Assembly (NCBI RefSeq): GCF_005844085.1
Contig: NZ_VCDI01000008.1
Span: 1-64,000, forward strand
Direction of reading: 5' to 3'
DNA: 64,000 nucleotides
DNA from: Lichenicoccus roseus
GTDB taxonomy: Bacteria > Pseudomonadota > Alphaproteobacteria > Acetobacterales > Acetobacteraceae
Positions 25,825 through 34,637 of the stretch are shown here, one piece after another (the first letter of the stretch is position 1; every line of letters starts with the position of its first letter). The position numbers and the translations under genes were made by a program. The notes under the pieces are model-generated. The model did no database searches. It had not been told where the DNA came from and was given only the letters and a program-made list of their open reading frames with translations.

Positions 25825-27396
25825 ATGGCGTCAGAAGACCATTACGACATCATCGTTATTGGCAGCGGTCCCGGCGGCGGCTCATTGTCCCACCGGCTGG
25901 CGCCGACCGGGAAACGCATCCTGATGATCGAGCGTGGCGACTACCTGCCGCGGTCACGTGCCAATTGGGATGCCAAGACGGTGTTCGTGGATGGCGCCTA
26001 CCAAGCACCGGAGACGTGGTACGGGCGCGGCGGTACCAGGTTCCATCCGGGGCTGCACTACTATGTCGGCGGCAACTCGAAGGTCTATGGCTCGGCCCTG
26101 TTCCGCCTGCGCGAGCGCGACTTCGGTGCGCTGCGGCATGCGGACGGCATCTCGCCGGCTTGGCCGCTCGGCTACGACGTGTTCGAGCCGTACTACTGCC
26201 AGGCAGAGGACCTGTTCCATGTCCACGGGCGGCGCGGCGAGGACCCCAACGAGCCATGGTCCAGCAAGCCCTACGCCTACCCCCCGGTCTCGCACGAGCC
26301 GCGTATCCAGGCGCTGAGCGATACGCTGCAGAAGGAGGGGCTGCAGCCCTTCCACCTTCCGCTCGGTATCCTGCTTGACGAGAAGGACGGCAAGCCGACG
26401 CCGACATCACCCTGCATCCGCTGCGATGCCTTCGACGGCTTCCCATGCGCCATCAACGCCAAGGCGGACGCACAAGTGATCTGCGTCGATCCCACCCTGG
26501 CTGCCCATCCCAACTTCACGCTGCTTACCAACGCGTATGTGGAGCGGCTGGAAACTGATACGTCTGGCCGAACGATCACCGGTGTGCACGTGGCGCGCAA
26601 CGGCGCGCACGAAGTCTATTCTGCCGACATCGTGGTAGTCGCGTGTGGTGCGCTGAGCTCGGCCCTGTTGCTGCTGCGCTCTGCGAGTGACGTCCATCCT
26701 ACCGGCCTCGCCAACGGCTCGAATCAGGTCGGCCGCAATTACATGCGCCACGACATGAGCGTGCTGATGACGATCCTGAAGGAGCCGAACGACACCGTGT
26801 TCCAGAAGACGCTCGCTGTCAGCGACTTTTATTTCGGTGACTCGGATTGGCCCTATCCGATGGGTCTGATCCAGATGTGCGCGACGTCGCACGGCGAGCA
26901 GATCCGCAGCGAGGCGCTGCCGGCCTTCCTGTCCTTGGCGCCGGAGATGCCGTTCAACAAGATGGCCGCGCATTCGATGGACTTCTGGTTGCAAAGCGAG
27001 GACCTGCCGAGGCCCGACAACCGCATCTCCTACGACGGCAATAAGGTTGTGCTGTCGATTGCGGAGGGCCGCGAGGAGGGGGCACGGCGCCTGAAGCGCA
27101 AGCTGGAGGGCCTCCTGGAGCCGATCGGCGCGCTGCCGATCCTGCTGGATCGCAGCCTCTATCTAGGGAAGAACATCCCCATCAACGGAACGGCGCATCA
27201 GGCGGGGACGTGTCGCTTCGGCACCGATCCGAGAACATCGGTGCTCGATCTGGATTGCCGGGCACACGAGGTCGACAATCTCTATGTAACCGATGCCAGC
27301 TTCTTCCCGTCGATCGGTGCGGTAAACCCAACACTGACCATTATCGCCAACGCGTTGCGCGTTGCTGATCGGATCAGGGAGCGCCTCGATTCCTAG
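25825..27396 (+). CDS. GMC-family FAD-dependent oxidoreductase
   Basis: The 523-residue protein begins with the FAD loop IIVIGSGPGGGS (about 9-20) and has GGNSKVYGSALFRLRERDF. The C-terminal GMC domain has HQAGTCRFGTDP and NPTLTIIANALRVADRI, with the catalytic His/Asn pair. No Tat or Sec signal is seen. Such proteins oxidise alcohols or sugars. The cysteine-containing TPTSPCIRCDAFDGFPC segment is a less common insertion that could bind a metal or iron-sulfur cluster. The gene follows GH15 by 45 bases. Confidence 0.92.
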   Translation: MASEDHYDIIVIGSGPGGGSLSHRLAPTGKRILMIERGDYLPRSRANWDAKTVFVDGAYQAPETWYGRGGTRFHPGLHYYVGGNSKVYGSALFRLRERDFGALRHADGISPAWPLGYDVFEPYYCQAEDLFHVHGRRGEDPNEPWSSKPYAYPPVSHEPRIQALSDTLQKEGLQPFHLPLGILLDEKDGKPTPTSPCIRCDAFDGFPCAINAKADAQVICVDPTLAAHPNFTLLTNAYVERLETDTSGRTITGVHVARNGAHEVYSADIVVVACGALSSALLLLRSASDVHPTGLANGSNQVGRNYMRHDMSVLMTILKEPNDTVFQKTLAVSDFYFGDSDWPYPMGLIQMCATSHGEQIRSEALPAFLSLAPEMPFNKMAAHSMDFWLQSEDLPRPDNRISYDGNKVVLSIAEGREEGARRLKRKLEGLLEPIGALPILLDRSLYLGKNIPINGTAHQAGTCRFGTDPRTSVLDLDCRAHEVDNLYVTDASFFPSIGAVNPTLTIIANALRVADRIRERLDS

Positions 27397-27418
27397 CCCT
27401 TCGCGCGCAACGAGCATG

Positions 27419-27910
27419 TCATCCACTTCCTTCCTGAAAACTGTTCTGGCCGCCGCCGTCATCGGTGTGGTCGCCCTGATCTCGGTCTGGCTGCAACAGC
27501 CCCTGCTGGCACCAAGTCTCGGCTCTGCAGTCTTTGTCCAGGTCATGTCACCCGATGAGCCCAGTGCTCACCCGTGGAACACCGCGGTTGGTTAGTTTTG
27601 TGGCCTGATGGCTGGGTTAATCGGCGTATTTGTCGCCACGGCGTTCCACACGCCGAGTTTCATGGGAAGTCACCCGCTGGTCTATGCGCGGGTACTGGCT
27701 GTTGCGATCGCCGTGCCACTGACGGTATTGTTTGAACTCGCTCTCAGGGCGAGCAGTCCGGCCGGGGGTGCCACGGCCATCGTCTTGGCTCTCGGCCTCG
27801 AGACAGCAAATTGGCAGGGTTCAACCAGGTAGTGATTGGGCTATTGCTCGTGACCGGGCTTGGCGAGGCGGCGCGCAGGCTGATCCTTCGGGCGGAACAT
27901 GAATCGTGAG
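27419..27910 (+). pseudogene. HPP-family membrane protein gene with a stop and a frameshift
   Basis: The first part (FLKTVLAAAVIG to APSLGSAVFVQVMSPDEPSAHPWNTAVG) is the start of an HPP-family protein. A TAG at 27593-27595 interrupts it where CAG would give the usual glutamine. The same frame then continues (MAGLIGVFVATAFHTP to GGATAIVLALGLE) and, at about 27810, the coding sequence slips into another frame (GFNQVVIGLLLVTGLGEAARRLI) ending near 27910. The HPP proline motif itself is replaced around SPDEPSAHPWN. Two lesions make it inactive. Confidence 0.8.
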
Positions 27911-28060
27911 AGCACGAAAATCGACATCGCACGTGCCACCGCGACGACCGCCGGATGCGTTGCGGTGGTGTTCGAAACACGCAGATAGGTAAGGCTCACG
28001 GCATAGTCAGGCTGCTTAGATGATGCAGTGAGGTAGTGGCTTGTCTGGTTAACGATACGC

Positions 28061-28077
28061 TTGACAGTATAACTGTC
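28061..28077. promoter_or_regulatory. Short perfect inverted repeat, possible operator
   Basis: GACAGT-ATA-ACTGTC forms a perfect 6-bp inverted repeat overlapping a TTGACA box at 28061-28066. It lies just past the end of a small minus-strand gene and before no plus-strand gene, so it might instead be a weak terminator stem. Low confidence. Confidence 0.3.
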
Positions 28078-28094
28078 TGAGTAGGCGGAAACTC

Positions 28095-28337
28095 CTAGTC
28101 TTGGCGCTGCCGGCAGATGCGCGCAACATAATATTCATGCCCGATGCCTACGGCCGTACCTGCCAGACAGGCTAAGCCAACCACGGCACCGACGGCCGCA
28201 GGTGTCATCTCTAGCATGGATGTCACCAGGGTGGCCCAGATCACCGGCACCGCGACCAACATGACTAGCACGCCAACCTCACGTTGATCATCCCGGTTGG
28301 CATCGACTGCCAGACCCCGAACTGCAGTCTGAGCCAT
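28095..28337 (-). CDS. Small membrane protein of unknown function
   Basis: The 80-residue product has two hydrophobic helices (VGVLVMLVAVPVIWATLV and AVGAVVGLACLAGTAVGIG) and a basic tail (ICRQRQD). AGGA lies nine bases before the ATG. It sits between an HPP pseudogene and the TauE gene. No family recognised. Confidence 0.5.
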   Translation of the reverse strand: MAQTAVRGLAVDANRDDQREVGVLVMLVAVPVIWATLVTSMLEMTPAAVGAVVGLACLAGTAVGIGHEYYVARICRQRQD

Positions 28338-28456
28338 TGGTCACATCCTGTTCCATTACCTGATCCAGAGAATGCGCCGAGATGATCGATCCGGAAATAC
28401 CAATTCTTAGATGGATCCGTTCTGGAAAATAGAACGTAAGGTAGTAGCCTGCTGTC

Positions 28457-29257
28457 TCAGACCAAGTGGAAGACGGCGGCGTTTTCATAGAGCATGTAGA
28501 GAGCCACGATGCAGACGAGGCTGGAGAAGATACGCTTCAGCACGGTCTTCCGGCTCGAGAGTCTGCACGCGAGCTGCATCCCGATCCAGCCACCGATAAT
28601 GCCGCCGCCGATATATTCTGCCGCGACTGGCCAGTCGATCAGACCCGAGATGGCGTAATTCACTGCCGTGGTCAGGCCGAAAGCGGCGACACCCAACAGC
28701 GATGAACCGACCGCGAGCAACATCGGCATGCCGGTGGAGAACAGCAACGCAGGCACGATCAGAAAGCCGCCGCCGATGCCGAAGAACCCGGATAACAGAC
28801 CCACCCCGAGGCCCGAGGCGGCGATCTTCGGAATGCTCCTGCGGTTGCAGAAGCGAAAGCCGGCTGGAACGTCCTGTATCGGCAGCCCCGCCGTCGAGCG
28901 GAACATCCTGACGCCGACGACGATCATCAGGATAGCAAACAGGAACAGCAGCTTCCTGCCATCGAACGACTTGCCGAGCTGTGAGCCGATGAACGCGCCG
29001 AGCATGCCGACGGCCGCGAAGAGACCCGCACTGCGCCAGCGGACATTGCCTGCCCGAAAATGAGAGGCGAAGTTGGCGAATGCGCTGGCCGAGACCGCTA
29101 GCGCTCCGGTTCCAATCGCCTGGTGCGGTCCGAGACCGATAACATAAATCAGCAGCGGCGTGGCCAGGATCGAGCCGCCGCCTCCAAGCAGCCCTAGAGC
29201 AAAGCCGACGAAACTGCCGCAGAGAACCGCGAGCAGTTGCTCGAGCAGCGGCATCAC
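28457..29257 (-). CDS. TauE/SafE-family sulfite/organosulfonate exporter
   Basis: The 266-residue protein has about eight helices with the two TauE repeats: GLLGGGGSILATPLL and, later, GFFGIGGGFLIVPAL. It is the last gene of the BigR-type sulfide operon, overlapping the YeeE gene by four bases. In that setting TauE-type proteins are thought to remove sulfite made from sulfide. Confidence 0.92.
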   Translation of the reverse strand: MMPLLEQLLAVLCGSFVGFALGLLGGGGSILATPLLIYVIGLGPHQAIGTGALAVSASAFANFASHFRAGNVRWRSAGLFAAVGMLGAFIGSQLGKSFDGRKLLFLFAILMIVVGVRMFRSTAGLPIQDVPAGFRFCNRRSIPKIAASGLGVGLLSGFFGIGGGFLIVPALLFSTGMPMLLAVGSSLLGVAAFGLTTAVNYAISGLIDWPVAAEYIGGGIIGGWIGMQLACRLSSRKTVLKRIFSSLVCIVALYMLYENAAVFHLV

Positions 29258-29697
29258 GCCCGCCCACTGGTCGCGGGCGCTGCCTTAGTCGAACGCCGCA
29301 GCCGGTCGTGCGGCACCATCCCGATCAGCATGGCGATCACGAACACCACGCTCGCAGGCAGACCGAGAGAAAGCGAGGCCAGCGCCGGACCGGGGCAGAA
29401 ACCTGACAGGCCCCAGCCGATGCCGAACAGCCCAGCGCCCACGAGCAGGGGCCGGTCGATCCTGGTCACGGTTGGTAGGTCGAACCGATTCGCCAGCAGC
29501 GGCCGTGTCATGCGGCGCGACAGCATGACACTGAGGGCCGACACCGCGACGGCGCCCCCCAGCACGAAAGCCAGCGTCGGGTCCCAGGACCCTGCGGGGT
29601 CAAGGAAGCCGAGCACCCGAGCAGGGTCCATCATGCCTGACAGGGCGAGACCCAGCCCGAACAGGATGCCGGATAGCAGGGCCACGCCGATCCTCAC
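29254..29697 (-). CDS. YeeE/YedE-family protein, second half (PmpB/DUF6691-like)
   Basis: The 147-residue protein has four helices with GLGLALSGMMDPARVLGFLD and GIGWGLSGFCPGPAL. The cysteine in GFCPG is the thiosulfate/sulfur-handling residue seen in YeeE proteins. Together with its overlapping upstream partner it makes one split YeeE transporter for sulfur-containing ions. Confidence 0.88.
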   Translation of the reverse strand: MRIGVALLSGILFGLGLALSGMMDPARVLGFLDPAGSWDPTLAFVLGGAVAVSALSVMLSRRMTRPLLANRFDLPTVTRIDRPLLVGAGLFGIGWGLSGFCPGPALASLSLGLPASVVFVIAMLIGMVPHDRLRRSTKAAPATSGRA

Positions 29698-30128
29698 GAC
29701 GCAGCGCCGAGCAGGTGCCGAACCACGAAGACGGTCAGGAACGCGGTCACCATGAAGGTACTAACCGCGGCGAATGATCGCTTCGACAAGCGCGCCAGCC
29801 CGCTGACACCGTGCCCGCTGGTGCAGCCCGAGCCGAGACGAGTGCCGAACCCGACTAGAAGCCCGGCCCCGATCAGCACCGGAACACTGGCGCTGATCTG
29901 CATCGTGACGGACCGTCCGGTGGCGAGCTCGAGCAGCACCGGTCCGAGCAGCAGACCCAGCACGAAGGCTGCCCGCCACCCGCTGTCGCCGTCCGGACGC
30001 CCAAGCAGCCGCGCTGCGATGCCGCTGCATCCTGCGACGCGGCCAATCGAGAGCAGGAGCATACCGGCCGACAGACCGATCAGCGCACCGCCGGCGAGCG
30101 CCTCCCCGGGGTGGAACGGGAGGCTCAT
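29694..30128 (-). CDS. YeeE/YedE-family protein, first half (PmpA-like)
   Basis: The 144-residue protein starts at the ATG at 30128, which overlaps the repressor stop. It has four helices with IGRVAGCSGIA and GTRLGSGCTSGHGVSGLARLS; the cysteine in SGCTSGHG is the family mark. It works as a pair with the following gene to move a sulfur compound across the inner membrane. Confidence 0.9.
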   Translation of the reverse strand: MSLPFHPGEALAGGALIGLSAGMLLLSIGRVAGCSGIAARLLGRPDGDSGWRAAFVLGLLLGPVLLELATGRSVTMQISASVPVLIGAGLLVGFGTRLGSGCTSGHGVSGLARLSKRSFAAVSTFMVTAFLTVFVVRHLLGAAS

Positions 30129-30502
30129 CTCGCACCGATCCGGGCGAAGACCGCCGCTTGGTACTGTGGTCTCGTCGACAGGCGTGGCGGCGCGACCGGG
30201 CGGCCGGCTTGCTCTCCGCCGAAACCGTCGTGCAGTGCTTCGACCAGTCGGCGTCGCTTGTCGCCGGCAAGGCTGTAGATCATGTTTCGCGACTGTCGCT
30301 CCGCATTCACGATTCCTGTCTCCCGGAGTTCTGCCAGATGCTGGGACAGGTTCGGCTGGCGTGCTTCGAGGTCGGTCTCCAGCATGGCGACGGTACAAGG
30401 GCCTTGGAGCAGGCGCAGCGCCACAGCAAGGCGCGTCGGGTTGGCCAAAGCGCGCAGCGTCAATGCAGCAGCCTCGATGTCGAACGGCGGTTCGAAGCTC
30501 AT
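30125..30502 (-). CDS. bigR: ArsR-family repressor, BigR/SqrR-like
   Basis: The 125-residue winged-helix protein has RALANPTRLAVALRLL, a helix-turn-helix with RQPNLSQHLAELRETGIV and a wing (RQSRNMIYSL). It sits in the sulfide operon like the persulfide-sensing repressors BigR, YgaV and SqrR. One cysteine (GPCTV) matches the first sensor cysteine of that group. The second, usually in the last helix, is absent. It probably controls this operon and the divergent SQR genes, but how it would sense persulfide with one thiol is unclear. Confidence 0.82.
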   Translation of the reverse strand: MSFEPPFDIEAAALTLRALANPTRLAVALRLLQGPCTVAMLETDLEARQPNLSQHLAELRETGIVNAERQSRNMIYSLAGDKRRRLVEALHDGFGGEQAGRPVAPPRLSTRPQYQAAVFARIGAR

Positions 30503-31176
30503 GGCTGTCGCCTTCCTGCCGTAGGCAGAGCGTCCGGGGTGGCTGTCCGATAGTACCAGTCGCTGCCTGTTCCACTTGCCCCGAGAGCCTCCGAGGCGGT
30601 CGTCGGGGGCGGCAGGATGACGTCCCCTCCCGGTTGCCAGGCCTCGGGGGTGGAGACGCCATGCGTATCGGTCATCTTCAGCGCCGCAACCAGACGAAGC
30701 AGTTCAGCAACGCTGCGCCCGGTGGTCATCGGGTACCATGAGATGGCGCGGATGATCCCGTCAGGATCGATTACGAAGATGGCGCGCACCATGGCAGAAT
30801 CACGGGCCCGGGGAGAAATCATCCCGTAGGCCTGGGCAATCGCCATCGAGGGATCCTCGATGATCGGGAACGGTACGACCACGTCGAACTGAGCGTGGAT
30901 GCTGCGGATCCAGGCTAGATGTGAAAACAAGCTGTCGACCGAAAGTGCCAAGAGCGCGCAGTTGAGAGCCGTGAAGCGCTCCGCCGCCCTGGCGAAGGCA
31001 ACGAACTCGCTGGTGCAGACCGGCGTGAAGTCGGCCGGATGCGAGAACAGCAGCAGCCACTGGCCGCGATAGCTGGACAACGACCGATCGCCCATTGTGG
31101 TACGGGCGTGGAAATCGGGCGCCGGATCGTGCAGCAGCGGTGGGCCGGTGCGCTCGGACGGGGCGGGCTCGCTCAT
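30499..31176 (-). CDS. 1-Cys peroxiredoxin (Prx6 type)
   Basis: The 225-residue protein has the peroxidatic motif HPADFTPVCTSEF with C54. It has the long C-terminal extension of the Prx6 group (GVSTPEAWQPGGDVILPPP), but no other nearby resolving cysteine. It would reduce peroxide or persulfide. The ATG at 31176 overlaps the DUF442 stop. A peroxiredoxin inside a BigR operon is not the usual arrangement and suggests handling of reactive sulfur. Confidence 0.9.
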   Translation of the reverse strand: MSEPAPSERTGPPLLHDPAPDFHARTTMGDRSLSSYRGQWLLLFSHPADFTPVCTSEFVAFARAAERFTALNCALLALSVDSLFSHLAWIRSIHAQFDVVVPFPIIEDPSMAIAQAYGMISPRARDSAMVRAIFVIDPDGIIRAISWYPMTTGRSVAELLRLVAALKMTDTHGVSTPEAWQPGGDVILPPPTTASEALGASGTGSDWYYRTATPDALPTAGRRQP

Positions 31177-31601
31177 GTCGGCTGCCGGTCGAGCCAGGCA
31201 GAACCGTCGGCAAGATCCACTTGGTGCTGCTGACCCCAGCGAACCGCGTCCGGCCGCGTCATCGCACCGCACCTAATCTGGCTCAGCACCCAGAGGGTCG
31301 CCGACCGATGGCCTAAGGCGCAGTGCGCATGCACTGGGCCGATGGCGGCCGCCACGGCCCTTCCGAACTGATCGATGTCCTCGGTACGCAGGGTTGAAAT
31401 CGTCACGGGAATATGTCGGTAGGCAAGACCCACCTTCTCGGCCGCCTGCTTGCCTTGCGCGGCACTAAGCTGTCCCAGCTTCTCGCTGTCCGGACGGTTG
31501 TTGATGACGAGCGTCACACCCTGCCGGGCAAGCTCGGCAAAATCCGCAATTTCGAGCTGCGCGGAGGCGGTCAGCCCGTCCGCAAGGGTCTTTCGGTCCA
31601 T
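31173..31601 (-). CDS. DUF442/TIGR01244 phosphatase-like sulfur protein
   Basis: The protein contains the cysteine loop VHAHCALGHRSATLWVL, the HCxxGxRS signature of the beta-lactamase hydrolase-like (Blh) N-terminal domain. In other bacteria this domain is fused to an ETHE1-like dioxygenase and acts on sulfide-derived species. Here the two parts are separate genes on opposite strands. The ATG at 31601 with AGGG upstream is preferred; a GTG at 31619 would place the start in the operator. Confidence 0.85.
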   Translation of the reverse strand: MDRKTLADGLTASAQLEIADFAELARQGVTLVINNRPDSEKLGQLSAAQGKQAAEKVGLAYRHIPVTISTLRTEDIDQFGRAVAAAIGPVHAHCALGHRSATLWVLSQIRCGAMTRPDAVRWGQQHQVDLADGSAWLDRQPT

Positions 31602-31617
31602 AGAAGGCCCTCGCTCC

Positions 31618-31640
31618 ACATATTACGTATAGGATAGATG
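31618..31640. promoter_or_regulatory. Candidate BigR-type operator between divergent sulfide operons
   Basis: The divergent gap (31602-31705) contains an A/T-rich imperfect palindrome, TATTACGTATA (31621-31631), in GC-rich surroundings. BigR-like repressors bind A/T-rich palindromes in such gaps. The match is by position and composition only. Confidence 0.4.
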
Positions 31641-31705
31641 TTGAAGCGTTAGCTTGCAAGTGTTACGTCTTGCACAGGCGCTAGATCGCCAGCAGGAGAC
31701 CAACC

Positions 31706-32968
31706 GTGAGTGCTTCCAACGCCCCGTCACGCGTCGACGCCTTCGACATCGTCATCATCGGGGGTGGAGCGGCCGGCATCACTGTCGCAGCAGAGATGCG
31801 CCGACACCGCAAAAGCTTGAGCATTGGGATCGTCGAGCCGTCCGACACCCACGCTTACCAGCCTGGCTGGACCCTGGTCGGTGCCGGAGTGTTCTCGCTG
31901 AAGCAGACGCAGCGACCTGAGGAAACTCTCATCCCGAAGGACGTCACCTGGATCAGGAACCGTGCCGAAGTCTTTGAGCCAGAGCAGAACGCCGTCATCC
32001 TAGCCAATGGCCGTCGCCTCACGTATGGCTCGCTCGTCGTCTGCCCAGGTTTGCAGCTGGACTGGGAGAAAATCGATGGGCTCAAGGAGGCGCTTGGCAG
32101 CAACGGCGTCTGCAGCAACTACTCAGCCGCTTATGCAGAGTACACATGGCAATGTATCCAAAGCCTGCGCGGAGGCACCGCCCTGTTTACGCAGCCACCG
32201 ATGCCAATCAAGTGCGCCGGAGCGCCGCAGAAGATCATGTATCTCACCGCCCATCATCTGCGCCGGCAGAAGCGTCTGGATCAGGTCGATGTCGAATTCT
32301 GCTTGGCGGGCGACGTTTTGTTCGGGGTTCCTTTCTTCGTGCCCCCGCTCCAGCGCACGGTCGATGACTACGGCATCAAGCTGAACTATAAGCACACCCT
32401 GACGGCGGTCGACGGCCCGGCCCGCAAGGCCACCTTCACAATGACCGGTCCGGACGGACAGACCAGCAAGATCGTACGCGACTTCGATATGTTGCATGTA
32501 ACCCCGCCGCAGAGCGCGCCGGACTTCGTCAAGAAGAGCCCACTTGCCAATGAGGCCGGCTGGCTCGCCGTTGATCCGGCCACTCTGCAGCACACACGCT
32601 TTCCGAACGTCTTTGGCCTCGGAGATGCAGCCGGGACAACTAATGCCAAGACAGCAGCTGCAGTGCGGCTGCAGGCGCCGGTCGTGGTGCGCAACCTGCT
32701 TTCCCGCATCGAGGGGGCAAAGCTGTCTGCCGTCTATGACGGATACGGCTCATGCCCATTGACCACCGGCTACGGCAAGGTGGTGCTCGCAGAGTTCGGC
32801 TATGGCGGCAAGGTCACGCCCAGCTTCCCGCTCGACCCGCGCGTGCCACGCCTAAGCGCCTGGCTCCTGAAGCAGAACTTTCTGCCTTATATGTATTGGA
32901 ACTGGATGCTGAAAGGCAGTGAGTTCGATATCAAGCACCGCGAGCGCAGCTTCGCGAAGGCAGCCTGA
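31706..32968 (+). CDS. sqr: Sulfide:quinone oxidoreductase, mitochondrial-like type
   Basis: The 420-residue flavoprotein has the FAD loop IVIIGGGAAGITVAA (16-30). The likely redox cysteines are C170 in MPIKCAGAPQKIMYL and C350 in SCPLTTGYG, matching the pair in animal SQOR. It oxidises sulfide, passes electrons to quinone and releases persulfide. The C-terminus has the amphipathic membrane-binding tail (KQNFLPYMYWNWMLKG). The GTG start follows AGGAGA. The persulfide dioxygenase gene follows after two bases. Confidence 0.94.
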   Translation: MSASNAPSRVDAFDIVIIGGGAAGITVAAEMRRHRKSLSIGIVEPSDTHAYQPGWTLVGAGVFSLKQTQRPEETLIPKDVTWIRNRAEVFEPEQNAVILANGRRLTYGSLVVCPGLQLDWEKIDGLKEALGSNGVCSNYSAAYAEYTWQCIQSLRGGTALFTQPPMPIKCAGAPQKIMYLTAHHLRRQKRLDQVDVEFCLAGDVLFGVPFFVPPLQRTVDDYGIKLNYKHTLTAVDGPARKATFTMTGPDGQTSKIVRDFDMLHVTPPQSAPDFVKKSPLANEAGWLAVDPATLQHTRFPNVFGLGDAAGTTNAKTAAAVRLQAPVVVRNLLSRIEGAKLSAVYDGYGSCPLTTGYGKVVLAEFGYGGKVTPSFPLDPRVPRLSAWLLKQNFLPYMYWNWMLKGSEFDIKHRERSFAKAA

Positions 32969-32970
32969 GT

Positions 32971-33882
32971 GTGTGCCAGACGGAAGGGCCATCCGCAAGA
33001 AGGAGCGGTAGGCCCGAGGTCGCAGGCTTCTTCGACGCCCGCACCAACAGCGTCCAGTATGTCGTTACAGATCCAAACACGCAGATCTGCGCGATTATCG
33101 ACCCGGTTCTGGATTACGACGAGAAATCTGGGAGTACCGCCACACGCTCTGCTGATGCCATTCTTGAGCACGTCCGCGCGCGCGGTCTGACGATTGCCTG
33201 GATTCTCGATACCCATCCGCATGCCGACCATTTTTCGGCGGCGGGCTACCTGAAGGCCGTGACCGGAGCCCCGACCGCGATCGGCGCCCATGTTGTCGAG
33301 GTACAGTGTCTCTGGAAAGCGATCTACGATCTACCGGAGGATTTCCCGCCCGATGGATCGCAATGGGATCGGCTATTCAAGGAAGGCGACTGCTTCCAGA
33401 TCGGTGAACTCGATGTCCGGGTAATGCACTCGCCTGGACACACCCTCTGCTCAGTGACCTACGTCGTCGGCGACGCGGCCTTCATCCACGACACGCTGTT
33501 CATGCCAGATAGTGGCACCGCCCGCGCTGATTTTCCTGGAGGCGATGCCGCCAAGCTGTGGCACAGCGTCCAGGCAATTTTGTCGTTGCCCAACGAGACA
33601 AGACTATTTACCGGGCACGACTATCAGCCAGGTGGTCGACCACTGGCATTCGAGAGCACAGTCGCGCAACAGAAGCGGGAGAATGCTCATGCTCAGGTCG
33701 CTGACGAGGTCGCCTTCGTGGCACTCCGCACCGGTCGCGACCGGACCTTGCCAATGCCGAAGCTCATCCTGCACGCCCTGCAGGTGAATATCCGCGGTGG
33801 TCGGCTTCCGCCTGCCGACCATGGCGGAAAGGCTTTTCTAAAAATCCCACTTAATGGTCTGGGACGACCACCGTGGGAGTGA
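32971..33882 (+). CDS. ETHE1/Blh-type persulfide dioxygenase (metallo-beta-lactamase fold)
   Basis: The 303-residue protein has the iron-binding THPHADH (H82, H84, D86, H87), H157 in HSPGHT and FMPDSGTARADFPGGDA, all typical of ETHE1 and the Blh C-terminal domain. It oxidises glutathione persulfide from SQR to sulfite. It starts with a GTG three bases after the SQR stop, so the two enzymes are co-made. The C-terminal part beyond residue 245 (PMPKLILHALQVNIRGG) is the Blh-type tail. Confidence 0.93.
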   Translation: MCQTEGPSARRSGRPEVAGFFDARTNSVQYVVTDPNTQICAIIDPVLDYDEKSGSTATRSADAILEHVRARGLTIAWILDTHPHADHFSAAGYLKAVTGAPTAIGAHVVEVQCLWKAIYDLPEDFPPDGSQWDRLFKEGDCFQIGELDVRVMHSPGHTLCSVTYVVGDAAFIHDTLFMPDSGTARADFPGGDAAKLWHSVQAILSLPNETRLFTGHDYQPGGRPLAFESTVAQQKRENAHAQVADEVAFVALRTGRDRTLPMPKLILHALQVNIRGGRLPPADHGGKAFLKIPLNGLGRPPWE

Positions 33883-33894
33883 GGGTTAGCCAGA

Positions 33895-34207
33895 GGTGGC
33901 GATCGATCAGGATCTGAAGCTCCTCTTTGCTGAACAAGTGCACGTCCTGCTCGAGGCACCTCAGGCCTAGGACGAGCCAGAGCCACAGAATCTGCTGACG
34001 ACCGTGCAGCGGCAGGCCACTCTGTCAGGATCCATCATGTTGAGCTTAACGGTCGTCATGCGGGAGAACTCCTGTTCCGAGAGGCGCACAACGCAGGTTG
34101 CAAGTCGCTGGTGACGGGAACCCACACGCAATTCCGGTTTGAGGGATTTTCTACTCAGCAGACGGTTGAAGGATGTTCTCGCTCACTTGGTCCTGCTGCA
34201 AGGTCAG
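33895..34207 (+). pseudogene. Decayed second copy of a universal stress protein C-terminal half
   Basis: Base for base this stretch follows 17942-18250, the second half of the broken Usp gene: GATCGATCAGGATCTGAAGC, GTGCACGTCCTGCTCGAGGC, CATCATGTTGAGCT and GAAGGATGTTCTCGCTCAC-TTG are shared. Small insertions and deletions throughout destroy every frame. It lies just before a sulfite oxidase remnant and a second ClC gene, so it is part of a duplicated segment. Confidence 0.8.
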
Positions 34208-34379
34208 CACGGGAGCGAAGGCCTCCTGCGCTCACGAACGCCTTCAGTCTCTAGTGGATCTTCTAAGCGGAAAAGAAGGTCTCGCGGTCACGTCATCGCG
34301 GTGTCAAATTCTGCTCGATCTTATTATTATTCCGGCCGCCATTGAGTATCTTCGTTTTGTGCAAAACCAGGAGGTGATC

Positions 34380-34612
34380 GTGCTCAAGCCCTTTGCCCGC
34401 AGCGCAGACTTGATCGTGCGCTCCATGGTGCCGCTGAACGCCGAGCCGAGGCTGGCACGGTTGCGTGCGGTCTTGATCACCGAGCGATCCGACTTCTATA
34501 TCCGCAGTAACGGCAACATCCCGGAGCTTCGGCGGGCCGGACCTAGCCCGCACTTGCCGACGATATCTGGAACTACAAGGGCTACCTGAACGCACCCGGC
34601 ACAGAGTTCACG
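34380..34612 (+). pseudogene. Sulfite oxidase-like gene with a large internal deletion
   Basis: The first about 50 codons from the GTG at 34380 (good GGAGG upstream) match residues 1-50 of the intact enzyme at 637: NAEPRLARLRA, SDFYIRSNGNIPEL. Then about 280 codons are missing. The sequence resumes, in another frame, as DDIWNYKGYLNAP, matching the intact C-terminus DDTWNFKGYLSAA. The cysteine ligand and all cofactor residues are lost. The following ClC gene remains open. Confidence 0.88.
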
Positions 34613-34637
34613 TGCCTACCGTTGAGGCGGCACCCGC

